From JAGLQQ01 sp043806135 (GTDB lineage: Bacteria; Omnitrophota; Gorgyraeia; B26-G9), in contig JAZDHG010000053.1 in assembly GCA_043806135.1 (NCBI GenBank), positions 1-6,259 of the forward strand: a DNA stretch of 6,259 bases. Direction: 5' to 3'. Positions 1-5,975 of the stretch are shown here, one piece after another. Numbering within the stretch: position 1 is the first letter of the stretch; each line of letters starts with the position of its first letter. The notes below the pieces were generated by a model that saw nothing but the letters and a program-made list of their open reading frames with translations, had not been told where the DNA came from and did no database searches. The position numbers were made by a program, and so were the translations under genes.

Positions 1-28
1 TACCGTCCTTTTAAATAAGAGTATTTTG

Positions 29-106
29 GGGCCATTCTTATATAGGGTGAAAGAATTTTGACAAAACAATAAGAGTAAAGTGGTTAGATCAAAGCAAGAA
101 TGGCCC
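29..106. repeat. Perfect 11-bp inverted repeat in the leader
   Basis: GGGCCATTCTT at 29-39 is the exact reverse complement of AAGAATGGCCC at 96-106, with 56 nt between the arms. As RNA this would close a long-loop stem ahead of the first gene. As DNA it could be a pair of protein-binding half-sites or the ends of a very small element. Between the arms lies a TTGACA at 58-63 that resembles a -35 box, but no good -10 box sits 16-18 nt downstream (the nearest, TTAGAT at 84-89, is weak and 20 nt away). A promoter here is therefore only possible. Function is unknown. Confidence 0.5.
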
Positions 107-110
107 ATGA

Positions 111-145
111 ATCTGTGTAATCTTGTTTTAATCTGTGAAATCAGG
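111..145. repeat. Short ATCTGTG-type tandem tract
   Basis: ATCTGTG occurs at 111-117 and 131-137. A degenerate copy (ATCTTGT) starts at 120 and a further ATCAGG starts at 140, so the units are about 9-11 nt apart. The tract resembles the roughly 10-nt-spaced tracts near 5431 and 5976. It contributes the GTG at 135, which opens the longest reading frame here. I treat that GTG as repeat-derived and not as the real start. Confidence 0.45.
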
Positions 146-209
146 TTCTTTGCCCGCATTAAACAAGAAAGAACCATTTTTTTTCACGTCTAACCGATGG
201 GAAGGTAAT

Positions 210-1268
210 ATGACAAGTTCGCAGAATCTGTTTTCGCGTATTTACCGGAAAAGCCAGAAAAAGCAAAAACAGATGCTGGGCATAATGGCGAGTGCCCGTA
301 AAGGCGGCAATACGGATGTTTTGCTTGATGCGGCTCTTGAAGCCGCCCGGGGGAACGGGGCGATAGCTGAGAAAATTATTGTAAATGACCTTAAGTTTAT
401 TCCCTGTCAGGATTGCGATGATGGCGGGCGGGGTAAGATAGAGGATGATTTCCAAAAAATCTATGAGCCTGTTCTAAATGCGGATTCGAAAAAAGAATGC
501 ATGTTTTATGCAAGCCTAAAAAGGATATGTTCGGTATTGGTGGTCTTGATTTTTATGATTTTTTGTGTTCAGGATATTTTGATGGCAAAGACCGGGGTTA
601 TTTATAGTGACGGTACTCTGAGAATAACCACTCCTAATAGTTCGATTATAAACATTAAGCGCGGGGACGTTATGCCGCGTATTCTTGCAGGTTATATTGT
701 GGAAGTTTTAGATGGCAGTATTGATCTCTTTCCGCCGAATGGGGCTATCCATCTGGTGGCGGGAAATTCCATTGCGACTATTGAAGGAAGTGATAGAGTT
801 ATTGTCCGTCTTGATCCACTGAAAAATAAAGCTAGCTTTAAGATGATATCCGGTGAGATAGTAATTCTTACAGGTAATGCAACTACGCCCCTTAGCATAG
901 GCCAGATCGTTCGGATCGGGGTTGATTTAAAAACCGGGGCGCTAGAGGTGAAGAGTCTTGAAGGTATTATAACCACCATGATAAACGGGGTTATGGTATC
1001 TATACACAAAAACGCAATCGTCAAAATAAATATAGACCCTAAGACAAGGAATATTTTAGTAGAATCAGTAACCGGGCGGATCCAGGTGATTTCAATAAAA
1101 GGCGAGATGATTGATCTTGCTAAAGGAGCAGTTGTTTCTATGCAGGGCTCTGAGATTGCCTCCATTGAACCTGAACCCTTTGCCGAGGAAATGGATAAGA
1201 TAGAATTTATTCCGGAAGAAGAACCTAGCGAACCGGAAATACCGGAAGCCAGTCCGCACAGACCGTAA
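210..1268 (+). CDS. FecR-like repeat protein preceded by a truncated flavodoxin-fold segment
   Basis: This is an envelope protein of unproven role at the head of the EPS genes. From ATG 210 it has 352 residues. A short basic stretch is followed by a partial FMN-reductase segment (273-488). A hydrophobic segment follows at 519-584 (begins KRICSVLVVLIF), and then a long beta-rich region of four 37-residue repeats (702-1145). The C-terminal tail of about 33 residues is rich in Glu and Pro. The repeats resemble FecR-domain proteins, which commonly lie beside polysaccharide export genes. The hydrophobic segment would act as a signal peptide if translation began at ATG 501 (MFYASLKR), or as a single N-in membrane anchor if it began upstream. 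I chose ATG 210 because GGGAAGG lies 4 nt upstream; GTG 135 falls in a repeat. ATG 501 has only a weak A-rich leader but would give a cleaner secreted FecR-like protein. The nine-G ribosome site of the next gene follows 21 nt after the stop, so cotranscription is likely. Confidence 0.6.
   Translation: MTSSQNLFSRIYRKSQKKQKQMLGIMASARKGGNTDVLLDAALEAARGNGAIAEKIIVNDLKFIPCQDCDDGGRGKIEDDFQKIYEPVLNADSKKECMFYASLKRICSVLVVLIFMIFCVQDILMAKTGVIYSDGTLRITTPNSSIINIKRGDVMPRILAGYIVEVLDGSIDLFPPNGAIHLVAGNSIATIEGSDRVIVRLDPLKNKASFKMISGEIVILTGNATTPLSIGQIVRIGVDLKTGALEVKSLEGIITTMINGVMVSIHKNAIVKINIDPKTRNILVESVTGRIQVISIKGEMIDLAKGAVVSMQGSEIASIEPEPFAEEMDKIEFIPEEEPSEPEIPEASPHRP
273..488 (+). other. N-terminal third of an NADPH-dependent FMN reductase / iron-sulfur flavoprotein, truncated
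   Basis: The segment from MLGIMASARKGGNTD to VLNADS matches the opening of flavodoxin-like FMN_red proteins. It begins with a beta strand, followed by the FMN-phosphate loop SARKGGNT (family form SPRKGGNT). A helix, the strand KIIVNDLKFIPC, a CxxC pair (CQDC) and DDFQKIYEPVLNADS follow. In intact members this is followed by a strand such as GSPVYF and about 100 further residues; these are absent. The frame runs instead into KKECMFYASLKR and the FecR-like protein. It cannot be a working flavodoxin domain as it stands. It is either a gene remnant left by a deletion joined in frame to the next gene, or a domesticated leader. The family match is from memory of the motif, not from a search. Confidence 0.6.
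702..1145 (+). repeat. Four tandem 37-residue beta repeats in the FecR-like protein
   Basis: Four consecutive units of exactly 37 residues begin at 702, 813, 924 and 1035. They align without gaps. Each has Gly at unit position 14 and Ile at position 16 (NGAI, SGEI, EGII, TGRI). Units 2-4 begin DP, DL and DP; units 3 and 4 begin DLKTGAL and DPKTRNI. The second half of each unit is rich in alternating Val/Ile. Such regular gapless units suggest a beta-solenoid or stacked beta-hairpin fold. The nucleotide sequences have diverged, so the duplications are old and under protein-level constraint. Confidence 0.7.
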
Positions 1269-1289
1269 AAACATTTAGGACTTTGATTT

Positions 1290-1301
1290 GGGGGGGGGAA
1301 G
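1290..1301 (+). promoter_or_regulatory. Ribosome binding site made of a nine-G run
   Basis: Nine consecutive G (1290-1298) followed by AAG form the purine-rich ribosome binding site of the beta-barrel gene, with six bases (TTATTA) before ATG 1308. The 3' end of the run gives a GGGGAAG core. A homopolymer of this length is prone to slippage and to sequencing error. It lies outside coding sequence, so a length change would not cause a frameshift. Confidence 0.55.
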
Positions 1302-1307
1302 TTATTA

Positions 1308-2492
1308 ATGTTCTTAAATAAAACGATGATGAGCTTAGGGGCAGGATTGATTATTATAAATGGATTTTGTGCTTTAGCTCAGGCAGAGGGCAATATTCAT
1401 CTTGGAAACCTGGAGATTAATCCCCTTATTTCAATAGAGGAAACATACGATGATAATATTTTTCTTGAGTCTGACAACCAAAATGAAGATTGGATAACTA
1501 CAACCAAAATAGGCGCTGATTTAATGATGCCGCTTGCTCCGGCACGGGAAGAAGATTTTATGCTTAAGGCTAAGTATGACGTGGATATTCTTTCCTTTTT
1601 AAATGAGTCAGAGCAGAACCGGCTGGATCATACCTTGATTACAGCTATTGATCTTGATTTTGCCAATGATTTTAGCCTAAAGGTAAAAGACAGACTAGTA
1701 AAAACCGGGGTGCCGCCTAATTCAGAACTAACGGCATTAGAGGAGCGTTTGAGTAATTCCGCGAAAGTGGCCCTTGGATACAAAAGAGAAATGATCGGTT
1801 TTGATCTGGGCTATGAAAACAAAAGAGACGATTATAATAATTTCAATGAGTTAGACAGATATGAACACATTGTGAGCCTAACTGCTTATTATCAGCTTTT
1901 CCCGAAGACATCTGTTTTTACTGAATTTAATTTTGGCTCAATAGAATATGACGTGAACACAACGAACAGCAATTCAGGCTACAACCAGGGCTGTCTTGGC
2001 TTAAAAGGAGAGTTAGCATCAAAGTTAACCGGTATTGCTAAAGTTGGTTATAAATCCTCAGATTATGATCAAGCGGCAAAGGATGATTTTGCAGGGATTA
2101 CAACATATCTAAATTTAATTTATGAATTGCAGGAACGCAACACCTTGAATATTTATGCAGAAAGAGGAGTTGAAGAATCGTCCTACAGCACTAATAGCTA
2201 TTACGCGATGAATAAAATCGGCCTGAAGTTTACCCATGAATTGAATGAGAAATGGGTCTTGCTGGCTGACGGAAAATATGGGCTTAATAAATATCCGGAT
2301 CAGACTACAGAGGGTTCTCAAAGCGCAAAAAGAGAAGACCGGATTTATAACGTGTCGATAGGGCTGCGGTTTAATATGAACGAACGGACTAATATCTCCG
2401 GCGCGTATGAATACAAACAGCGTGATTCTGAATTTTCTCAATTTGGTTATGAAGACAACAAGATTTCGGCAAAGGTATCTTTTACGCTGTAA
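1308..2492 (+). CDS. Outer-membrane beta-barrel protein, BBP2-type putative porin of EPS locus
   Basis: The 394-residue protein has a clear Sec signal peptide: a short basic N-terminus, a hydrophobic core LGAGLIIINGFCAL, and a likely cut after AQA (residue 26). The mature protein opens with the motif SIEETYDDNIFL (residues 42-53), characteristic of the BBP2_2 / EPS-associated outer-membrane barrel family. The rest alternates short polar/hydrophobic strands with turns rich in Asn, Asp and Gly. Tyr and Phe are frequent at strand ends, and the chain ends in a beta strand (KISAKVSFTL), as usual for BAM substrates. The protein should sit in the outer membrane. Gene neighbourhood suggests that it forms the pore through which the polysaccharide leaves, working with the OPX protein encoded next. 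That role is inferred from context; a structural role in the envelope is the alternative. ATG 1308 is supported by the strong G-rich ribosome site just upstream. Confidence 0.8.
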   Translation: MFLNKTMMSLGAGLIIINGFCALAQAEGNIHLGNLEINPLISIEETYDDNIFLESDNQNEDWITTTKIGADLMMPLAPAREEDFMLKAKYDVDILSFLNESEQNRLDHTLITAIDLDFANDFSLKVKDRLVKTGVPPNSELTALEERLSNSAKVALGYKREMIGFDLGYENKRDDYNNFNELDRYEHIVSLTAYYQLFPKTSVFTEFNFGSIEYDVNTTNSNSGYNQGCLGLKGELASKLTGIAKVGYKSSDYDQAAKDDFAGITTYLNLIYELQERNTLNIYAERGVEESSYSTNSYYAMNKIGLKFTHELNEKWVLLADGKYGLNKYPDQTTEGSQSAKREDRIYNVSIGLRFNMNERTNISGAYEYKQRDSEFSQFGYEDNKISAKVSFTL

Positions 2493-2518
2493 AAGTAGAA
2501 AGTAAAACATAAAACAGT

Positions 2519-2558
2519 TGCTTTCATCCCCAGCTTAAAAGCTGGGGTTTTCAAAGCA
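2519..2558 (+). terminator. Hairpin with T tail between barrel and OPX genes
   Basis: CCCCAGCT (2528-2535) pairs perfectly with AGCTGGGG (2540-2547) around the loop TAAA, followed directly by TTTTC. This is the form of an intrinsic terminator with a short U tract. An outer stem, TGCTTT (2519-2524) with AAAGCA (2553-2558), can also close around it and would bury the T tail. The same RNA could therefore be a terminator, an attenuator or a processing/stability hairpin. It lies 36 nt before the OPX start inside what looks like one operon, so full termination would silence the downstream genes unless an internal promoter or antitermination exists. Confidence 0.6.
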
Positions 2559-2594
2559 TGCGGGATAAAACAGCAAACAGAAAGAGTTTAATGC

Positions 2595-3329
2595 ATGAAG
2601 AGTTTTAATTTAAAAAAATTTTTATTTGAAACAGGCAATTTGAAAATTTTTCGCAGCCCGGATGCCGGCAGCTGGCGGGTAGGGATAAAAACAAATTCGT
2701 CCGTTGTCTTTCGTCCTTCGTCCTTCGTCCTTCGTTTCTGTCATCTGCCGTCTCTCGTCCGTCGTCCAGCGTCCAGCGTATGTTTTCTCTTGTCCATTGT
2801 CTTTATTCTGTCGTCTGTCTTCTGTGTTTCAGCTTTTGCTGAAGACTATATAATCGGGCCGGATGATGTTTTAAATATTTCTGTTTACAGAGAAACAGAG
2901 CTGGATCGAACCGTAAGAATATCCTCAGAAGGTTATTTTTCTTTTCCATTAGTCGGGCAGGTAAAGGCGCATGGCATATCTGTTCAAATGCTTGAGCTTA
3001 CAATGGAACAGATGCTGCAGAAATATCTTAAAAATCCGCAGGTAACCGTGTTTATAGAGGAATACAGCACGATCACAGTTTCAGGCCAAGTAAAAAACCC
3101 GGGGTCATATCCTTTAAAAGGAGAACTCACAGTGATTGAATCAATCAGTTTAGCGGGTGGTTTTACTAAAATTGCCGCGCGTAATAATGTCAAAGTTATG
3201 CGCACTGAAGATAATAAGGAAAAGACTATCCATGTTCGGGTGGCTGATATAAGTAAAAAAGGGAATAAAACAGAAGATATACCCTTAAAGCGGGGCGACC
3301 TGGTGTTTGTACCGGAAAGTATGTTTTAA
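2595..3329 (+). CDS. Polysaccharide export protein (OPX, Wza-like) with Poly_export and SLBB domains
   Basis: The protein forms the periplasmic ring that guides EPS from the inner-membrane machinery to the outer membrane. The 244 residues comprise a long N-terminus (1-82), a Poly_export domain at about 84-156 (begins YIIGPDDVLNISVYRETELD; ends NPQVTVFIEEYSTI), and one SLBB domain at about 159-208 (TVSGQVKNPGSYPLKG, then ESISLAGGFT). It closes with the typical LKRGDLVFVPESMF. No C-terminal amphipathic helix follows, so there is no Wza-like outer-membrane barrel of helices. The signal peptide has a core SIVFILSSVF and a probable cut after AFA (residue 82). I see no convincing lipobox, although many family members are lipoproteins. 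Residues 35-79 are encoded by a 7-nt repeat tract, making the leader unusually long. I found no in-frame ATG or GTG closer to the core, so ATG 2595 stands (weak AGAAAGAG upstream). An 82-nt gap separates it from the co-polymerase gene. Confidence 0.9.
   Translation: MKSFNLKKFLFETGNLKIFRSPDAGSWRVGIKTNSSVVFRPSSFVLRFCHLPSLVRRPASSVCFLLSIVFILSSVFCVSAFAEDYIIGPDDVLNISVYRETELDRTVRISSEGYFSFPLVGQVKAHGISVQMLELTMEQMLQKYLKNPQVTVFIEEYSTITVSGQVKNPGSYPLKGELTVIESISLAGGFTKIAARNNVKVMRTEDNKEKTIHVRVADISKKGNKTEDIPLKRGDLVFVPESMF
2697..2829. repeat. Degenerate 7-nt tandem tract (TCGTCCT type) inside the OPX gene
   Basis: Nineteen consecutive 7-nt blocks can be laid out from 2697 to 2829. Three exact copies of TCGTCCT stand in a row at 2711-2731. 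The flanking blocks drift but keep GTC at multiples of 7 nt over long stretches (for example 2699, 2706, 2713, 2720, 2727, then 2750, 2757, 2764, 2771, then 2792, 2799). The tract is strongly pyrimidine-biased on the + strand. Because 7 is not a multiple of 3, three units give a seven-residue protein repeat, RPSSFVL, visible at residues 40-46. The tract supplies the hydrophobic core of the signal peptide. Confidence 0.75.
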
Positions 3330-3396
3330 ATACCGGGCACCGCGCTCTTGAACATTTTTGATTTAAGGCGGCTTACGGGCATAGGTAGTTCAGCAC

Positions 3397-3405
3397 AGGA
3401 AAGGT
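3397..3405 (+). promoter_or_regulatory. Ribosome binding site of the co-polymerase/kinase gene
   Basis: AGGAAAGGT stands 6 nt before ATG 3412. It is the best conventional ribosome site in the window and settles the start of the Wzc-like gene. The remaining intergenic sequence (3330-3396) shows no hairpin or promoter that I can support. Confidence 0.6.
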
Positions 3406-3411
3406 GAAAAC

Positions 3412-5316
3412 ATGACACAAACTCAGCCTGAATCACAGAATTATATTCCGGAAATTCATCTTCAGGATTACATCCAGATAATTTTGCGGCGCCGCTGGGT
3501 AATATTAACATTTTTTATTGTTCTCCTTACAACCGTCATTATCGGCACTCTCAAACAAACCCCGATTTACGAGGCAACTGCTACGCTTATGATCGAACGC
3601 AAAAGCCCGCGTGTGATTTCAGTCCAGGAAGTTTCGCAGATGGGTACTAGCGACTATTACGACTATAAAGATTATTATGAAACCCAATACAAATTGATCA
3701 AAAGCAGATCATTGCTCACAAGGGTAGCTGAATTAACCGGTTTAAGTTCTGAAAAAGATAATCATGGGGTGGAAAAACTGCTTGAAATTGTAAATGTAAT
3801 CCCTATAAAAAGCAGCCAGCTGGTAAAAATCAGCGCAGAACATTCGTCCGCGGACATGGCGGCAAGAATATCCAATACCGTTGCTGAAGAGTATATCAAG
3901 CAGAATTTAGAGAGAAACATCGGCGCGGCCAATGAAGCCGCGCAGTGGCTTTCAGAAAGAATAGATGAGCAAAGGCAGAAACTGCGTGATTCTGAGGTAA
4001 CCCTGCAAAAGTATAGAGAGAAAAACAATATAAACATCCTGCCGGAAATGACCGGTGACGATGCTGTTGAAAACATAATGGCCGAATATGCCAAGGCGCA
4101 GGCGTTATTTGCCAATTACTCCCAGAGGTACACAGACGAACATCCCGAGATGGTAGAGCTTAATGCTCAGATAAACTCACTCAAAAATAAGATCCAGGGA
4201 TTAGAAGATGTCAATCTAGGGGATGCGACTATGGAATACCGGGTATTAGAAAGAGAAGTCCAGGGTAATAAACGGATGTATGAGATTCTTTTAACCCGGG
4301 CAAAAGAGATAGATCTTTCCGGAGACCTAAAGGTGAACAACCTAAGTATTATCGACCGCGCTGTTGTCCCGGATAAACCCGCAAAGCCGAATATAATGCT
4401 GAATATAATGCTTGCGCTTATCGTCGGGTCAGTAGGCGGCATTGGCCTGGGATTCTTTATTGATTATCTCGATACAACCGTCAAAACCCCCGAAGACATA
4501 AAAGAAGCCTTAAAAGCCTATTTCCTCGGGGCTATCCCGGAAATGGAGGAAAAGGACGGCTTAAAACGCGACAAGCTGGTATTTTACGAGCCCCATTCTA
4601 TTATTGCCGAAATATACCGGGTGGTCCGTACTGAAATTTGTCAGTTAATAGCGGATCGGGAGGACGTGAAAGCAATACTTATAACCAGCGCCGAACCCCA
4701 GGCCGGTAAAACCATAACCGCTTCCAACCTGGCATTAACTCTTGCGCAAAGACAAAGCAGAGTGGTTCTTGTAGATTGCGATTTAAGAAAGCCGCAAATG
4801 GATAAAATATATAAGTTAGATAAGGAGCCGGGAGTTGCTGAATATTTATTGGGGACAATCGGCCTTGACTCAATAATTAAGGACACAGAGGTTGAAAATC
4901 TTAAGTGCGTAACCAGCGGCAAGCTTCCCCGTAACCCGGCTGAGATCATAAGCATAGAGAGGATGGAAACGCTGATCTCTGAATTAAAAAGCAGGTTTGA
5001 TTTTGTAATTATTGATTCTCCGCCGGTTATCAGTGTTACGGACGCGGTTATTTTGGCAAACATGGCTGATGCTTTCATTTGTATCGTGCGCAGCGGCAAG
5101 GCGCTTGTAAAAATTGCCTTGCGGGTGAAAGAAATGTTATCACGCGTGAAGGCAAGGGATTTAGGAATGATCCTTAACAGGATAAAGGCGCATCATGGTA
5201 ATTACTACAACTATTATTACTCTAAGTATCATTATTACGATCAAGATACAAATAACAAAGGCAATATACGCGGTAAGGATACTAAACCGCGGAGAATAAT
5301 CCAAGAGACCGCTTAG
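3412..5316 (+). CDS. Wzc/GumC-like polysaccharide co-polymerase fused to BY-kinase domain
   Basis: This 634-residue inner-membrane protein controls EPS chain length and assembly, and phosphorylates itself on tyrosines. In order: a cytoplasmic N-terminus with the Wzz motif IHLQDYIQIILRRRWVI; membrane helix 1 at about 29-46; a periplasmic region with a Tyr-rich stretch (81-93) and long coiled coils (about 155-310); the GNVR-type end with VVPDKPAKPN; and membrane helix 2 at about 328-350. The cytoplasmic CpsD-like kinase follows: EIYRVVRTEI (400-409), Walker A SAEPQAGKT (426-434), Walker A' VVLVDCDLRKP (451-461), NPAEII (508-513) and Walker B FVIIDSPP (531-538). The tail holds eight Tyr between 598 and 609 (NYYNYYYSKYHYYD), the expected autophosphorylation cluster. 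All ATP-binding motifs are present, so the kinase should be active. Its fused, single-chain form is the proteobacterial Wzc arrangement, unlike the split CapA/CapB pairs of Firmicutes. Likely partners are the OPX protein upstream and a Wzx/Wzy-type system beyond this window. Confidence 0.93.
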   Translation: MTQTQPESQNYIPEIHLQDYIQIILRRRWVILTFFIVLLTTVIIGTLKQTPIYEATATLMIERKSPRVISVQEVSQMGTSDYYDYKDYYETQYKLIKSRSLLTRVAELTGLSSEKDNHGVEKLLEIVNVIPIKSSQLVKISAEHSSADMAARISNTVAEEYIKQNLERNIGAANEAAQWLSERIDEQRQKLRDSEVTLQKYREKNNINILPEMTGDDAVENIMAEYAKAQALFANYSQRYTDEHPEMVELNAQINSLKNKIQGLEDVNLGDATMEYRVLEREVQGNKRMYEILLTRAKEIDLSGDLKVNNLSIIDRAVVPDKPAKPNIMLNIMLALIVGSVGGIGLGFFIDYLDTTVKTPEDIKEALKAYFLGAIPEMEEKDGLKRDKLVFYEPHSIIAEIYRVVRTEICQLIADREDVKAILITSAEPQAGKTITASNLALTLAQRQSRVVLVDCDLRKPQMDKIYKLDKEPGVAEYLLGTIGLDSIIKDTEVENLKCVTSGKLPRNPAEIISIERMETLISELKSRFDFVIIDSPPVISVTDAVILANMADAFICIVRSGKALVKIALRVKEMLSRVKARDLGMILNRIKAHHGNYYNYYYSKYHYYDQDTNNKGNIRGKDTKPRRIIQETA

Positions 5317-5406
5317 TTCGCAAACTGATGCCATCTGCGGTTATTTATGTTTTAGAAAGGTATGCCCATTTGATTTTAGCGGCGATGGCCGAAGGGAATT
5401 CTGAGT

Positions 5407-5973
5407 ATGTTGAAACAGGAGCGGACGAATAATTTGCGGTCATTTGTGTCTCCCCTCTGTGCTCATCCGTGCTGCGAGCGTCGCGAACAATGGTACGTCC
5501 TTTACACTAAATCCCGTCATGAAAAATTAGTTGAATCTCAATTATCTAAAAAGGGGATCGAGGCTTTTACACCCAAAATAACCATAAAAAAGAGATGGTC
5601 GGACAGGGTGCAAACCATAGAAGAGCCTTTATTCAAGAGTTACTGCTTTGCCCGGTTTTCATTATCTGAGAAAACAGCAGTTCTCTCTCAACGCGGCGTA
5701 GTAAAAGCAGTTAATTTTAAAGGGCAATACATTCCTGTAAATGATTCGGTTATAGAGTCTTTAAAAATTCTGCTCGCAAGCAAGCTAAAAATTGACCCGT
5801 GCCCCTATTTAAAAGAAGGGAATAGAGTTCTTATTAAAGCAGGCCCTTTAAAAGGGCTGGAAGGGTTTATTAGCGAAAAAAGAAAAAACAACAGTGAGCT
5901 TGTTGTTTCTGTCGACGCTATCGGCGCGTCAGTAAAATGTGTGGTTGATATCGACGGCGTTGATCTAGCTTGA
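5407..5973 (+). CDS. NusG-family specialised transcription elongation factor (UpxY/RfaH/LoaP-like)
   Basis: The 188-residue paralogue of NusG probably binds RNA polymerase and promotes elongation through the EPS operon. The NGN domain runs from about residue 28 (QWYVLYTKSRHEKLVESQL) to about 122. It contains TPKITIKKRW, the conserved EPLFKSYCFARF and GVVKAVNFKGQYIPV. A KOW motif follows at about 136-164 (KEGNRVLIKAGPLKGLEGF), then a short C-terminal beta segment. Length and layout match the EPS-linked paralogues and not housekeeping NusG, which usually carries longer segments and sits beside secE and rplK. The start is ATG 5407, with GAAGGGAA about 8 nt upstream. The first 27 residues are not part of the fold: residues 9-25 (NLRSFVSPLCAHPC...) are encoded by a short-period repeat tract. 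The 90-nt gap from the kinase gene shows no clear terminator. The sequence does not decide between RfaH-like DNA recruitment and LoaP-like RNA hairpin recruitment. Confidence 0.88.
   Translation: MLKQERTNNLRSFVSPLCAHPCCERREQWYVLYTKSRHEKLVESQLSKKGIEAFTPKITIKKRWSDRVQTIEEPLFKSYCFARFSLSEKTAVLSQRGVVKAVNFKGQYIPVNDSVIESLKILLASKLKIDPCPYLKEGNRVLIKAGPLKGLEGFISEKRKNNSELVVSVDAIGASVKCVVDIDGVDLA
5431..5480. repeat. Degenerate ~10-13-nt tract inside the NusG-like gene
   Basis: TTTGCGG, TTTGTG, TCTGTG and TCCGTG recur, with their GCG/GTG cores starting at 5436, 5446, 5459 and 5469 (spacings 10, 13, 10). The tract looks like the opposite-orientation relative of the CACGAA tract at 5976-6013, whose spacings are 10, 12, 10. 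It is translated as the N-terminal extension of the NusG-like protein and ends just before the NGN domain begins. Confidence 0.5.
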
Positions 5974-5975
5974 TG

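Noticed and set aside
135..209. GTG 135 as the start of the first gene
   Set aside because: The GTG is part of an ATCTGTG repeat, has no Shine-Dalgarno sequence, and adds 25 residues unrelated to any domain. ATG 210 with GGGAAGG is preferred.
692..1165. - strand frame of 157 codons opposite the FecR-like gene
   Set aside because: It is a mirror of the repeat-coding region. Its hydrophobic content follows from the Val/Ile-rich + strand codons, and it has no motif or ribosome site.
2697..2829. CRISPR-like array
   Set aside because: The units are 7 nt and contiguous, without unique spacers of regular length, and no cas genes are present.
3724..3732. GGTAGC resembling part of an ops/JUMPstart element
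   Set aside because: It is a partial match inside the co-polymerase coding sequence, not in a leader, and the rest of the ops consensus is missing.
4641..5099. - strand frame of 152 codons opposite the kinase domain
   Set aside because: The + strand here carries intact Walker A, A' and B motifs, so the opposite frame is a shadow.
5317..5406. Possible terminator or small gene between the kinase and the NusG-like gene
   Set aside because: Only a 4-bp imperfect stem (CGCA/TGCG) and a three-codon frame were seen, which is too weak to call.
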